DNA of 64,000 nucleotides from Sanguinoderma infundibulare. Lineage: Eukaryota; Basidiomycota; Agaricomycetes; Polyporales; Polyporaceae. The notes under the pieces are model-generated. The model made no database searches. It was not told the DNA's origin and worked only from the letters and a program-made list of their open reading frames with translations. Within the stretch, counting starts at the first letter, position 1, and each line of letters opens with the position of its first letter. The stretch is taken from the NCBI GenBank assembly GCA_032821775.1, contig JAVLRN010000010.1:744001-808000 (forward strand), in the 5' to 3' direction. The position numbers were made by a program, and so were the translations under genes. This document shows, in pieces, positions 34,489-46,839 of the stretch.

Positions 34489-36684
34489 ATGCTCGTGTTC
34501 GATGTTGAATCGCCTTCCGATAAGGAGAAATATCCTCCCTCAATTGACGACTCAACCCGACCGCCCCAGTCCAAGGAAAATTTGCCAGAGGATGTTGTCC
34601 TTGTTGCGGAAGAGGAGAGCGTAGTCCAAGAGGCGAAGACGGAGGTCGGAAGACTGTTGCATCGCGTAACGCTTCAGTTGACGCGTTGGGGACTGGAAGT
34701 AAACGGGTGAGTTTTGCGCAGTTGGCTTCATGTCGTCCGGCGACTGAAGTTATCATTGGCGGTGGTCAGCATAACGCCTATACCAGAGGATCAGAGGACG
34801 GACCGGAGGCTTTATCAGTTTTTCTTTGTGTGGTTCTCGGCGAACGCGAATATCTTAACGTGCGTTACTGCTTTCGTCAGTCCGGGGGTTTTCCAATGGC
34901 TCATGTGCGCGACCACAGTTTGAGCGCAGGAACGGTTGGACCTGCGTTCTTCAACCTCGGCATCCTTGACTCGTTCTTCGTTATCGTCGTCGTGGACGTC
35001 ATGTGAGTCGCACCTTGTCTTTCGCGTCGTTCCGATGACTTATCGACGATTATGTAGTACCTGCGCATTTCCGTCGATGTTGTAAGCACTTTCATCGCAG
35101 TCATAGGACCCAGCCGTTTGAGACGAACTCTTCAGCGCAACGTTTGGTCCTAAGCTTGGCACGCGGTCCATGGTACAGGCGCGATTCTCTTGGGGGTGCG
35201 TTGCGCGTCGCAGATTGCCAACTGGTACCCGCAAGGCTTACGACTGCCCTGTAGCTATTACGGGGCCATCATACCAAGCATCCTCAATGTATTGTCGATG
35301 CAGGGATACTTGGTTGTGAACACCATCATCGGTGGGCAGACACTTGCAGAAGTGTCGAATCATTTGGACGCGACGCTGGGCATTGTGATCATTGCCGTAA
35401 CGTCTCTGATAGTGCGTTCCGAAAAGCGAATTTGCCGTTCATGCAGTCACTGACAAGACTCACGCTTAGATTACATTCTGTGGATGCAAAGTCCTCCATT
35501 GGCAAGTGAAGGTTTCCTTTGTCTAGAGCTCTACTGACACTCGGCCAACCACGACAGGTACGAAATGCTCATCTGGATTCCCAACGTCATTGCCTTCATT
35601 GTCATGCTGGTCGTCGGCGGCACGCAGCTCCGGGACGCGCCGCTGACGAGCCCCACCCCTGCTTCCGCTGCGACGCTTTTATCGTTTGGCGCGTCGCTCG
35701 CCGCCACCGTCGTGAGCTGGTCGACGCTCACCTCCGACTACGGCGTCTACCACAACAAGAAGGCGTCCGCATGGCGCGTCTTTCTCTACGCGTACCTTGG
35801 TTTCCTCGTTTCTAGCGTACGTCCCCTCGCCGCTCCACCCGTCTCCCCGGCGCTGACCCTGAAGGAATGGATATGGCAGATGCCGGCACACATGCTCGGA
35901 GCCGCTTTTGCAGCGGCCTCACGTTCAGTGCCCTCTTGGAATGCCGGACTCGGGGACGGGAACGACGTGGGTGGACTGGTGGCTGCCATCCTTGCGCCGA
36001 CGGGAAAGTTTGGGAAGTTCTTGCTCGTCCTGCTGAGCCTGACGGCGCCCAGCGCTTGTGCGCCAACGATGTACACGGCGTGCACGAGCTTTATGACCGT
36101 GCACCGTGCGTTTGCGAGGCTGCCGCGCTTCGTCGTCGCTGTGGTCTCTACAGCAGTGTGAGTTCCGACGCTCGTGTTACTAGGGCACAAGACTAAGGTT
36201 TGTGCAGGTTGATCCCCCTTGCCATCATCGGCGCAGGGCAATTCTACGCGACGTTCGTGGCGATCCTTGGTGCGTTCTCCATGTTCTCTGCTTGCGCCCT
36301 CCCTGCTCACCACGTCTTTCGTCTGCTACAGCGCTCATCGGGTACTGGATCGCGCCCTTCTGCGCTGTCGTCTTCACCGAGCACTTCCTCTTCCGACGCA
36401 CATTCGCGGCGTACGACGTCCCAGACGCTTGGGACGACCCACGGCACCCGGACCTACCGAAAGCGTACCCCGCGCTGTGCGCACTCGCGGTGTCGATCGG
36501 CCTCATCGTGCTGTGCATGCGGCAGGAGTGGTGGACGGGCCCGATCGCGCGGAAAGGCACGGGCGACCTCGGGATGATTCTTGGTTTCGTGGTTAGCGTG
36601 GCGGTGTATGCTGGCGCGAGATGGGCAGAGCGTAATTGGGGTTCGTTGGAGAGGCGCATGCGTCTCAGGGCGAGGACGAGGTGA
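34489..36684 (+). CDS. Purine-cytosine permease (NCS1 family, Fcy2-like)
   Basis: A plasma-membrane proton symporter for purines and cytosine, of roughly 500 residues with about twelve membrane segments. The hydrophilic N-terminus leads into RWGLEVNGITPIPEDQRTDR and LYQFFFVWFSANANIL, hallmarks of the family, then LSAGTVGPAFFNLGILDSFF, a small exon giving FATFGPKLGTRSMVQARFSW, then YYGAIIPSILNVLSMQGYLV, IIGGQTLAEVSNHLDATLGI, YEMLIWIPNVIAFIVMLVVG and WSTLTSDYGVYHNKKASAWR. Later segments include LLVLLSLTAPSACAPTMYTA and IGYWIAPFCAVVFTEHFLFR. At least eight introns of about 50-70 nt are needed; those I tested keep phase, including a 61-nt intron with GTAAGC/CAG around 35083-35143. No lesion was found. 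The substrate within the NCS1 group cannot be fixed from sequence. Confidence 0.9.
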
Positions 36685-36715
36685 AGGGGGTGGGATTCGG
36701 CAGTAGTAGGCTGAG

Positions 36716-36744
36716 GATGAGATGAGATGAGATGAGATGAGGAT
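36716..36744. repeat. (GATGA)n microsatellite
   Basis: About five tandem GATGA units with slight variation, just downstream of the permease stop codon. Confidence 0.8.
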
Positions 36745-39700
36745 GAAAATGGTGCGGTGATTGCTCACATGTTCATGTGGTGCTCACGCCGTCCGCGAAA
36801 CGATTCAGGAGTATGTAGTCGGCGCGCAGCCCTCGAGAAGAAGCGTATGGTGTTTATGATTGCCTTGCACCGCTCGAAGATCGGCCATCCTGCCCGCAGG
36901 ACGCCAATCGCCAGTGCCAGAGGTCCTCTTCTGGCCTTGCGCGAAAACGCCCATATAACTGCATCGCCCGCGAATTTGCAAAGACCGCCCATATGGCCGG
37001 CTGTTATAAGATACCCGCCCCCAAAGAAAGCAGCCGCCGACGTTGACGGAACAGACAACAGACAGACGTGTCGCGCTCGGAGTGCCACTTGCGCTGATGG
37101 GGCGGCCTCTTGTTTGTCGTGATCCTGCCAGCACGTCAAGCTTCGAGTATCGGGAACGCGTGCTGGTATCATGTGCGATGCCTGATACACCTTCAGGGTG
37201 GACAGCGAGCGGGGCGCGTAGGATCGTCGCTCGCTCATACGGGGCGATTAATTGTCAGGAGGCCGGTGTGTCCCCGCGGTGATCCCAGTGTGGGAGGGTT
37301 TCCGACTCGGCCAGCTCATGCTGTACGGTGCGCGTGTTCGAATCGTGCTCTCGAGTTCCAAAGTCGCGATGGCCGTCCCTGATTGTACCATCTATGTATA
37401 GGCCAATGTGGGCGGGGCGACTCGTGATTCTATCGCGCGCTCGCGGCACGATATCGTGAATTGACTTATTATGCTCACCTATGTTCTATGGGTGGCTTCT
37501 GGCGACATCTGGGCGACATACCGGCACCCGGATTTTCGTCGTCGCCGGCTGGGGCACGGACGGTCAGTGTCCTTGACACAGCGAAGCTTTCCTCGATTTG
37601 GGACCGCATCGCACGCTCCGCCCGTAGTGCGCCCCAGCCACAACCCCTCGTATGAGCCCTCGCGCACACCAGCTTCAGGGCGGACGGCAGCACCGCGCCG
37701 GCCAAGAAGCAAGCGGAGTGTGCGGGTGACCCCCAGTCCAAACTGACAAATGAATGGGGGTAGCGGAATGGCATTGGCTTGCCCCTGACGCATACGCAGC
37801 TGTCATCCGCCATCCGCTCGTGCGTGACCGCGTCCCTAACATACAGTCCTTCCGTCCAGGACAGGCAGATCTGTCAAACAGCCTGCGTGAATGGGTATTG
37901 TGTGCATCGTGCCTTCAGATCGGCAGAATTTTTCGCGAGGGCGCCGCTGCGCGCGCATCGCGACGGTATCTGCTGCCAAGCTTGATAGGTACGGTACGTA
38001 TACGTACTTGGGGTCGGTTCGACGTGCTTCTGCTTCGAGCGAGCCGATATGTACTATGGACGCCAGATAAAGCCGTGGGCGAGGAGCAGGCGTCTTGGGG
38101 ACGCGCGTGTTCGCGTTCGCGACGGTCATCATCCTAGCCAGGACTCTGGGCAGTGGGCGATCGAGCTAGGTGAGCTTGAGGAGGCGCGCCGTGTATACAC
38201 GGGAACGGAAATTCCGGGCGAGAGCTCTACTAGTATGTACTAGGGTTGTGCGGGGAGCTCGGGCTTCCGGGGCAGGGAGCGCAGAGTGGTTCCACGTCTG
38301 TCATCTCTTCAAGTTGAAAGTGGTGCGCATACACGATTAATGCGGAAGGAAAGACCTGGTCCTTTTCCTCGATGTCATCAAAACATACGCAAGCCTGGCT
38401 CGCGGCATCGCACGTGCCGGACGACTCGGAAAGGCTGCGCGACTCGGATATGCAAAACCATTCATTCATTTGGTCGGATTCCCAGTTACGGCACCCGCCA
38501 CAGCGGAAGCGTGGGCGCGGTGTGAACCAGGTCCGCTAGAGGGACTGTCCCCCTAGCTCATGATCAAGAGCCCAGACCTCTCTAAGCTTAAGGATTGCGA
38601 AGTACCCTTCGCAGATGCCAAAAGCCTGTCCGAGACATCGTTGGCGCAGTAGTGCCCCCGGCATCGTCAACCCGAAGCCCACGCCCGCGCTGACGATGAA
38701 GTACTGCAATGTGGTGGAATGAGAACCCACGTTGCTGCGCTCCTGAGGAATCTTGCAGGATCCAGATGGGCAGCAGGGCATTCCGGCAAGGATAGGCCCG
38801 ACATCTTTCCGACGCGTCAGCGAGAGTATGATGGCCGGAGGGCTGGTGTCGTAAACTTCACATATGCAGTAAGCGTGCACACCGCACCCGATCCCGCCAG
38901 TGGATATTAGATCAGAGATATGTATCGCTAAATGGTATAGCACGCTTCAATCGCCGCCCTACTGCCGGCAGATGGCAGGGTCGGCGAAGAAGGGGTGCAT
39001 AACTTTGGTACACACATAGCGCTGCTGGCGACAACGCGAGGACTGGGATTGGCCAGAGCAAGGCAAACTTTGCGGAAGCTGCGTCGGCTCGATGAAGACG
39101 CGAGACGCGTTCAACTTGGGTCGACGACCCCGGACGGGGCCCCCGTGCCGAAGCCGAAGTCGCCTCGGGCGTCCGAGCACGACCGCTTCCTCCTCGCGAG
39201 TGGCCGTTGCCTAGGCTAGAACGCGAGTGCTGTGCGAAGCGTGCGAGGAGGTATGAATGCCGAGATGAAACGCTTGGGGTTCTTGCATGTGCGCAGGGCC
39301 TGTGAATAGGTCAGAACCAGGTCAGTTCAGAACGCCGCGGAAGCAGAGACGGGCTTGGCTTCGCGAGATAAGAGAAGTGGGGCGCGTTCTTTCTCTCCTT
39401 TGGATGCCCCGCGATGCCCTGCGATCCGGCGAGGCTTCGACTCCATTCGTCGGCTTCGTGCTTCGAGCGGACCGCACGCTCACCTTTTGGAGACGTTCGC
39501 GTTCGAACGCGTTCTGGTGTTCTGGTGATCGTGACTCGGAATCGCCTTGACCGGCCTTGGAGGAGCGGTACGTACGCGGAGGGGGATCGAAGAGCTCTAA
39601 GACAAGGCTCCGGTAGATTTACATCCCTGGAATGCTTCACGACTAAAAATGCTTCCGCGTCGAGGATACCGTTTCGGATTGGCGGGAACCTCGCAGGGGC

Positions 39701-42650
39701 GCGGTCTCTGAGAGAGTGTGCGCATGGCAGTGGCCTAGGCGCGACTCGAAGACACAACGGCGGCCAGCAGCGGCCTGCGCCGTCCTATCATACTAGTCCC
39801 GAGAAGGATCGCAGCGTGTCATGAGCCATAATGCCCACATGATGGGCACGACAACAAAATGCCACCGCGAAAGAATGCCGTGCCAGGGGAGGCCAGGGGC
39901 GGGGAGCTGGTGCCGAAATGTTGCACATGCCGTAAGAACAAAAGCGCAGGCGGCAGGTAGGGCAGCTGGTTTCCTTTGGGCGTAGTAGCTGGGTGCTGCG
40001 AGCCCGTTGGATAGCCGGGGGTGGGTTCTCTTCGAGTCCGAGTCGCCAAGGGCCCGAGCTGGCAGGATAAACGCTAATCTGCAGGCTTGCCTGACATTGA
40101 CAGGTCGCGCCTAGAGGGGAACCAATGCAATACAGGGGCGTGCAAGGTTGAAGGTTAGCAAGACACCGAGCAGCGCAGATAGACAGGCGAAGCCGTCCAG
40201 GGGGCCCAAGGAAGAAGAACACCGCGACAGCAACGACACCCGGGCGTGGCAGGTCCCGGATGTCGAAGAGGCCTCCGAACGGAAGGGGAACCCCGCGGGG
40301 AAGGATGCCGCCGGGCCAGGCGCGCCTATCGGGCCTTCTTGGCCTGCTTGCGAACCTGGGGTTCTCATGGGTGGGGCGATTTCTTTGACGTTCCTTGCGG
40401 CGGGAAGGGGGCCCGGACGGTGGATGTTCGTGATGCGGGAGGGATGGGGAGCGCGCGGGAGGGAGGTTCGGGGTCCTGGTGGGTTCGCAGTCAGTCAGTC
40501 GACCTGCGTGTGGTTGGAGAGCGGGACGGATGGGAACGCGACTTGGTTTATCGCATCACCTGCACAGTGCCTTGCTGGGCGGGATGAACGTTTGAGCGCG
40601 ATGACGTGACGTCCGTTGGCGTTCCCGTGCACTGTCGACCGTGGCAGCGTCGCCGGAAGGGCGTGCGGCAGGCATGCAGGTTTCCTTACAGGTCCAGTAT
40701 CATGATGTATGCGGCGAAAATGAAAATGTCGACCAAAGCACGTCATATGAGTGTTGGCGAGGTGTGAGTACCCAAGTCGACTTCGTACTGTGCTGCGGAG
40801 CGTGGTGAGAAACAAGGCCGCTCTGGACCGCGTTCGTCGTCGTCAGTGGATATTGGGGGAGGGGAACACGAACTTTGATAACGACGCGTGGCTGGACGGT
40901 TCTTTGGGGCTTGACCATGTCCTCTCGGCGGTTAGTAGCCGCGTGGGCACAGGCGGACAGTTGCGAACGCCACAATGGCCCTGGTGTTCCACTTTCGTCA
41001 CCCTCAGCCGCAACGCCACCTTGCGCACATATTTACCTCAAGCTTGGCCATTGGAAGCTGTACAATTGTAGCGGCGATCAGCGTACTCGAGGGCAGCCCG
41101 CAAAAAACTTAGGCTATCACGAGAATGATAGCGTTCCATGTCGCGAACTCGCAGGAACAAGCAGTGACAGCTGATCGCGCCCCTTCTCCGCACGGCGCGC
41201 TATCAAGGTTTCAAATTTCAGGGCTCGATTGGGTCACAGCGCGCGGTGCGAACGCGGCCGAAGGTTGGGGAGAAAGCTGGAGCAGCGGAGGGCGGGCCCG
41301 GAAAACAAAGCGTCGCGGGGCTTTTTCACGTTTGCCCCCACGGTGGGGCGATTTCGGTTGGGGAACTGGTGTGGGGCGGGGGATGATCGATGACTGCGGG
41401 TGCTAGTGGAATGTCATCGGTGAGGTTTCAAAGGGGCGGGTCCGGAAAGAGGCTAAACGCATGGATGACTTCATGATGGTTGGAACGCCATCGTCATCTT
41501 CGCCGTTCGACTGTTTATCTGAAAAAAAAAATCTGCTAACTTAGGGTCCGTTGCTGAACGCGGCAGCCGTGGTAGCTGTCAGTGGTTATAGATGCTGTGT
41601 TGACACCGTGTACTGTTCAAAAACTCGATTGGCATGTTGCGCAAGGTTCGCGGACACAGCACTTATAGAGGATATGGAGGGCTACTGTCAGCCTGCTCTT
41701 GTTCAGCTGGACAAGGACGCAAGCACAAATTGAATTGAAATCAAGACAGGCACTCACCGACGTCATGGTCACAGTGAGTCTACCCGGTGGGGAGCGGGGA
41801 GATTTCACGGGTGTTCTATGAAACGCTTCCAGTCTTGTATCAGTCCGCGATATACCGTGTTGTGGGATGCGACAGGGGGAAGTGGCCGATCAAGTTTTCG
41901 GCTGTGACGACGTTGCTAGAAAGTGGTGAAGTAATTGACGGTTGGCACGTTCGCCATTTATGGACTAGTAGGTTGGAAGGTGTCATGCGGGGCCCCTGTT
42001 GATGCAAGTTCAAACGCCCCTAGTGTCGTCTACGCTGGAGCAGGCCACGATTGCTGTCAGCTAAACGTGGAACCCTGCAATGGCCGTCGCCACTGTGCCA
42101 CGCGTGTTGACCATGGCGGAGAGCCGATTAGTTGGGCATGCGCGGGATGAACACGAAAGCGGGAGAGCCCCCCTGGGACGATAAGTATTAGCAGCTGACG
42201 GATCGGGGGTTTGTCACAGGAGGGTTGATTGGTGCCTACCTGATGTGGCGAAGGCCCAAACCTTAGTCCTTAGGTGGACGTTCCGTCGGCCTCTGGCGGT
42301 GTGTCAAGGTACAGTGCGATATGATGGCGGGAGGCCGTACCGCTAGGCGGAAGCCCAGGGAAGCTCGGAGGAGGAGGGCAGCGCACCTGGCGACGTGAGG
42401 TGACTGGTTTGTGGCACTGCAGGAGGGCGATTGACGGGACTCGGAAATGAAGGAAAGTGCGCGAGGGAAAGCCGTTCATAATTGCACGGCTGCGGGCGCG
42501 TCATGCGTGCGCTGGGTTTCAACTGGCGGGAGAGAGACCGGAGGGGTCGCGGGAGAATTGACCGAGGGAGTGGCCGGGGGCCTGGGAGGGTTCTCTGGAT
42601 CGGTGAGCGCGAGTGAGCGGACGCAGACGCGGACGCGGCCAAGTTCCCGC

Positions 42651-42755
42651 GCAGGCTCTCTTCCTCCTCTCTTCTTGACCCGCTTCCCTCGCCTCGCTTG
42701 CCTCCCTCCTCCCCCCACCGCCCTCTTCTCTTCTTGCTCCGCTCGCCGTCGTCGC
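42651..42755 (+). promoter_or_regulatory. Pyrimidine-rich tract before the Zn2Cys6 ATG
   Basis: A dense C/T-rich run with CCTCC and CTTCTC repeats ends about 35 bases before the ATG at 42790. Such tracts commonly mark strong fungal core promoters and transcription starts. Confidence 0.4.
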
Positions 42756-42789
42756 ACGCGAGGCAGCACGTCTCCAAATCAGGTCCACG

Positions 42790-45700
42790 ATGGAGGCCAC
42801 CCCGGGGCTTGACATCGACATGCCCCACACCCCCACCGGCGCGATGCACTTTCCGCCTTCTGGCCCCACACCCGCTTCAGCTGCTCACGCTTCTAATCCA
42901 CAAGGAACAGAACAGGCCAACGGCGCTCCTGGGCCGTCCCAGCCGACGCCCTCGGGACACAAGTTCTCCAACGGACCGTGCGTACTCGGTCCTTCCACTC
43001 GCCCAATCTCTGTAACCCTCTTGGCAGACATATTCGCTCCCGCATCACCGTCGTTTGCGCAGAGGTCAGCTCTCTCTCATATTTCCTTCTCCCTCCCCCT
43101 TCTCCAACATGCCCGCCGTACCGCGTGTGCTGTCACATTTCTAGACGCGCTCGATAGGGTCATGGCAGCCATTCTACATTGCCCACCGCGACTCTCTTCT
43201 CGTCAAAGATTAATCGTCCTCAGGATGCTTACATGTGTTCGTAGTGCAAACGATTAAAGCTCAAGTGCGACCGTCGAACTCCATGTAGTTCCTGTCTCAA
43301 GCGCGACACCGTCCAGCGCTGTGTTTACTCACAAGCCGCTGCCGAGAAAGTGTATGTTCCCTTCCTTTTATTACACATATCTCCGGCTCTTCATACCCCT
43401 TGCAGCGACGTTCAAACCCTTCACAACCGTATCATCGAGATTGAACGCGTCCTTGCTCAGCTTCAAACCGTGTCTCCCTCCGCATCCGTCTCTTCTGCCC
43501 TTGCTGGGCTTTCACCATTCAAGCAGCCTACCGCCGCCGTCCCTGGTCCCAGCAGGATCGGTCCTGCGACCGTACCCTTTGCATCTACTCTCTTTGCTGG
43601 TCTACCCTGCAACGACCGCGCCTTGCTCGCACAAGGTGCCTCTGGCAGTTCCGTCGTTATCAACCTCGAGGACGTCGTCAGTCTATGGCTCAACGAGCTT
43701 GACGATCTTGCCTTGGACTCCAACCCTCGAACCCCTGCCCCAGATCCCACACCGCCTATACGTCCTTCCTCCTCTGCCCCCACCGTCAAGCTCGAGCCTG
43801 CACCTGTCTCTATCCCTCCTGCCCCGTCTGCTTCATTCTCGCCCGGCAATGCATCACATATACCCATCGGCGGTTTTAGTACACTCCATCCTCCGGCGCC
43901 CTACGATTCCTTCCTTCCCCCTCCTTCCGCCGGCCCCTCTGCTCTTCCTCAGGTAACCGCTGCCCTAATCTCCTATCTCCCCGCCGAACCTGCACGTTCC
44001 CGCTACCTTAACGCATTCCGCGAAACCATGCTTCTTCATCCCTCGTTCAACGTTCCCCATTTCGAGCAGCGCATAGCTGCCATCTTCACCTGGGCCGAGA
44101 ATGGAGCGAGCGTATCCAGCGCGGTTTCCGCCTACGGGAAGCCTCCCATGTCAAAACAGGACTTGGCCCGCGACATTTTCTTTTCTGCTGCCAAGCCTGG
44201 CAGCACTTCCCGTACGACACCAGGGGGTGGACCCCCAAATTCTGGTGTCAACTCCAACACTCCTAAGCCCACCCTCAGCTTCTTCTCGGCCGCGTGCTCT
44301 GCGTTCGCGCTCGGCTCCCTGGTTTCCCGCGACGAGGACACGTCAAACCCTACATCCCCATTGCCATCATCTCCTGGATCGACAGGCGAAACCAGTGGTA
44401 CATCCGCAATGCTGTTTGCGCTTTCGGAGCAAGCGCTACAGCTGTTCGAGAAGACAGCGACGTACGACCTCGATTCTGTCATTGCCATGATTCTGCAGGT
44501 GCTATATATGCTGCATGAAGGCGGGATGAGCGTCGCGCAGAGCGTCTTCCCATTGGTGAGTTGGCGTGTTGTTGTTGTGTCTCATAATACACACCACCGC
44601 GTTGTTGGGTTGGGTGCTGATGGGTGCTTTTATGTCATGAAGGTGGGCAAGATGGTCAACGTTGCGCGCATGATGGGATTGGCGATGGACCCGGACGAGT
44701 TCCCAGGGACTTATAACCTTTTTGAGGCTGAGACGCGGAGAAGAGTATGGTGGGAGGTCTATTACTATGACCTGTGAGTCGTGGCCATGTTTTCTCTCAT
44801 GCATTGCTTTCATACTAATTATGCGCCAAAGCTTCGTTGCCGACGCTATGGGACATCCGCCCCTCATCGCCGACAACACACATACGACTCGCCTCCCTGC
44901 CGACGTAGAAGAGGACATGTTTACGCCTTCTTGCACGTCCTTCCCTGTTCCCGAGAGTGCCCAGGGCGATTCATCCTCCGTCTATTTCGGCTTGAAGTGT
45001 CGCCTTGCGCAGCTCGTCAAGAACGTCAAGAAGCAGACGTTCCGCGACCCTCTCGGCGTCAGCGATGAGACAACGGCAGAGCTGTCCATCGACCACGCGG
45101 GTACTTTCGAGGGCGATATCAGCTCTTTCTTGCAGGATCTGCCCCCAGGCTTCAAGCTGGAGACGACGCAAGACATCTCTAAGCCTATCCCTCCTCTCCT
45201 GCCGTCAGGAGCGACCTCTCCCATCCGCATAGCGCAGAAGTGCGAGCTCGCAATCCTAGCGAACCGTCTCATCGTCAAACTTTACCTTCCTTTCTTGAAG
45301 GAGGCTGCTGCGATGAACAAGCCCGCGCATCAGGCCGTCTTTGGTACGATCAGCGCCGCGCACAAGATCATACATGCCTCGCGGATGTTGCACAGTGTGT
45401 GGGGCCAGACGCGTCCCGCTGTTTTCGACTTCTACGACTTTGGCCGGACGTTGTTCGACGCTGCTGTCGTCTGCGCGCACGCGGTCATCCAAGACCCGAC
45501 GAGCATCGTCGCCTCGGAGGGCATGAAGAGCGTGTCCTGTGCGCTGGAAATCCTTCAGGAGCTCGGCTCCTCTCGTTTCGGCGTCGAGGGCACACGCGCG
45601 GACAATCGCGGGAGCAGCAGGAGCGAGGCCGTGAAGATCGTCGACCTGATGAAGCGCAAGGCCGAGGCCGCGCGGAGCGGCGGAGGAAACACGGCAGGCA

Positions 45701-46839
45701 CGAAGCGCAAGCACTCGGAAGTCGAGGGCGAGACGCTTACTTCGTCGTCTTTGACCGCGAGCTTCCAACTTCCTTTCGTCGGTGCTGCAGTCAGTTCCTC
45801 CAAGGCAGAGCATCCGCGCGCCCCCGCGGCGCAGCGCGCGGGGACGACGGCCGCAAATGGGAAGGACGACGCGAAGGGCAAGCCGGACGCGAAGAGGCAG
45901 GCGAAGGACAAGGACAAGAAGGACGACAAGGATAAGCCTGCGAAGTACCTCAACGGTCCGCTCCGCATGCGTCCGATGACTGGCCAGCCTGGTCCGAGGA
46001 GACAGCGCACCGCGTCCGTGTCCACTGCCGCAGCGTCAACCCCCGCGCCCACGGCTCCTCCCCCTGCCGCTACATCTTCGAGAGCGCGTGCCCCGCCATC
46101 TACCCCGTCGCCGCCTAGCGCGGACGTCCTCCCACCGTCGAGCTCGTCGCAGTTGCCTCATTCGGTGTCACGTGCGTCGGTGCCTATCCCGGAGTCGTCC
46201 ATTGCTGCTTCTGCGCCATACGAAGGGTATTCCTCTATTCCCGCTACCACGCAGGACCAGTCGATGCAGCAGCGGGAGCAGCAGCAGCACGACGACTACG
46301 TCATGCAGTATAGCAGTCCCGATGACAGCATCTCGGACGACAGGCGGTACAGCGCCGCACAGTCCAGCTACGACTCGCCCCAGTCTGCGGGGACGGCGTA
46401 TGAGCCCCAGCCCCAGCCGCAGTACGTGCAGAGCCCGGTGTCGGCGTATCCGCCTACGCCGTCCCAGCCGCAAAACGGGTACTACCTGTCGTACCCGCCC
46501 CAGCCTCCACCCGGGCCACCAACGAACGGATACGAGGGACACGCGGCGATGATGGGCATGATGGGACCCCCGCCGCCTCCACCTCCGCCGCAGACGGACA
46601 CGCCGGGCACGGGCGGGATCGCGCCGTCGTTGACGACCATCTCGCACACGTATGTACCCCCGCGGCAGATCGAGTACCAAACGCAGCCGCCGCCGCCGCC
46701 GAGCCACCAGCACCAACACCAGCACCAACACCTCCAGCACCAGCAGGCGGCGATGCAGGGGTGGCCTCCTCAGAGCAGCCCGCCTGGTGCGGAGATGTGG
46801 CCGAAGTACGAGTTTGGTCACCAAGGGTGGGCGACATGA
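42790..46839 (+). CDS. Zn2Cys6 fungal transcription factor
   Basis: A nuclear regulator of about 1206 residues. Six exons keep phase: 42790-42977, 43028-43064, 43245-43351, 43406-44555, 44643-44773 and 44832-46839. The binuclear zinc cluster is split over exons 2 and 3: CAEC, then KRLKLKCDRRTPCSSC and KRDTVQRC, giving Cys spacing 2-6-5-2-8. A short coiled segment follows (DVQTLHNRIIEIERVLAQLQ), which usually serves dimerisation. The middle region (about 270-560) matches the fungal-specific transcription factor domain, including SFFSAACSAFALGSLVSRDE, VNVARMMGLAMDPDEF and AETRRRVWWEVYYYDLFVAD. The last 500 residues are low complexity: Lys/Asp-rich, then Ser/Pro/Gln-rich with polyproline (GPPPPPPPPQT) and a His/Gln repeat (HQHQHQHQHLQHQQ). 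The target genes are unknown; no metabolic cluster adjoins it except a polygalacturonase 2 kb downstream. Confidence 0.92.

Larger units (their letters stand above)
36685..42789. other. 6.1 kb gene-poor region upstream of the Zn2Cys6 gene
   Basis: No gene is recognised in this stretch. Open frames of 100-157 codons occur on both strands (for example 36765-37238 and 40148-40609) but they lack domain signatures, credible ATG context or splice continuation, and overlap each other on opposite strands. GC content remains high, so there is no AT-rich RIP-like collapse. It could be a long regulatory region, decayed mobile DNA or old gene debris. Confidence 0.5.

Noticed and set aside
36765..37238. 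157-codon minus-strand open frame
   Set aside because: No signature; overlapped by plus-strand frames of equal quality.
37315..37375. GTGTTCGAATCGTGC, resembling a tRNA T-loop
   Set aside because: No matching acceptor or anticodon stem on either strand.
40148..40609. 153-codon plus-strand open frame in the gene-poor block
   Set aside because: Low-complexity Gly/Pro/Arg composition and no exon continuation; chance in GC-rich DNA is more likely.
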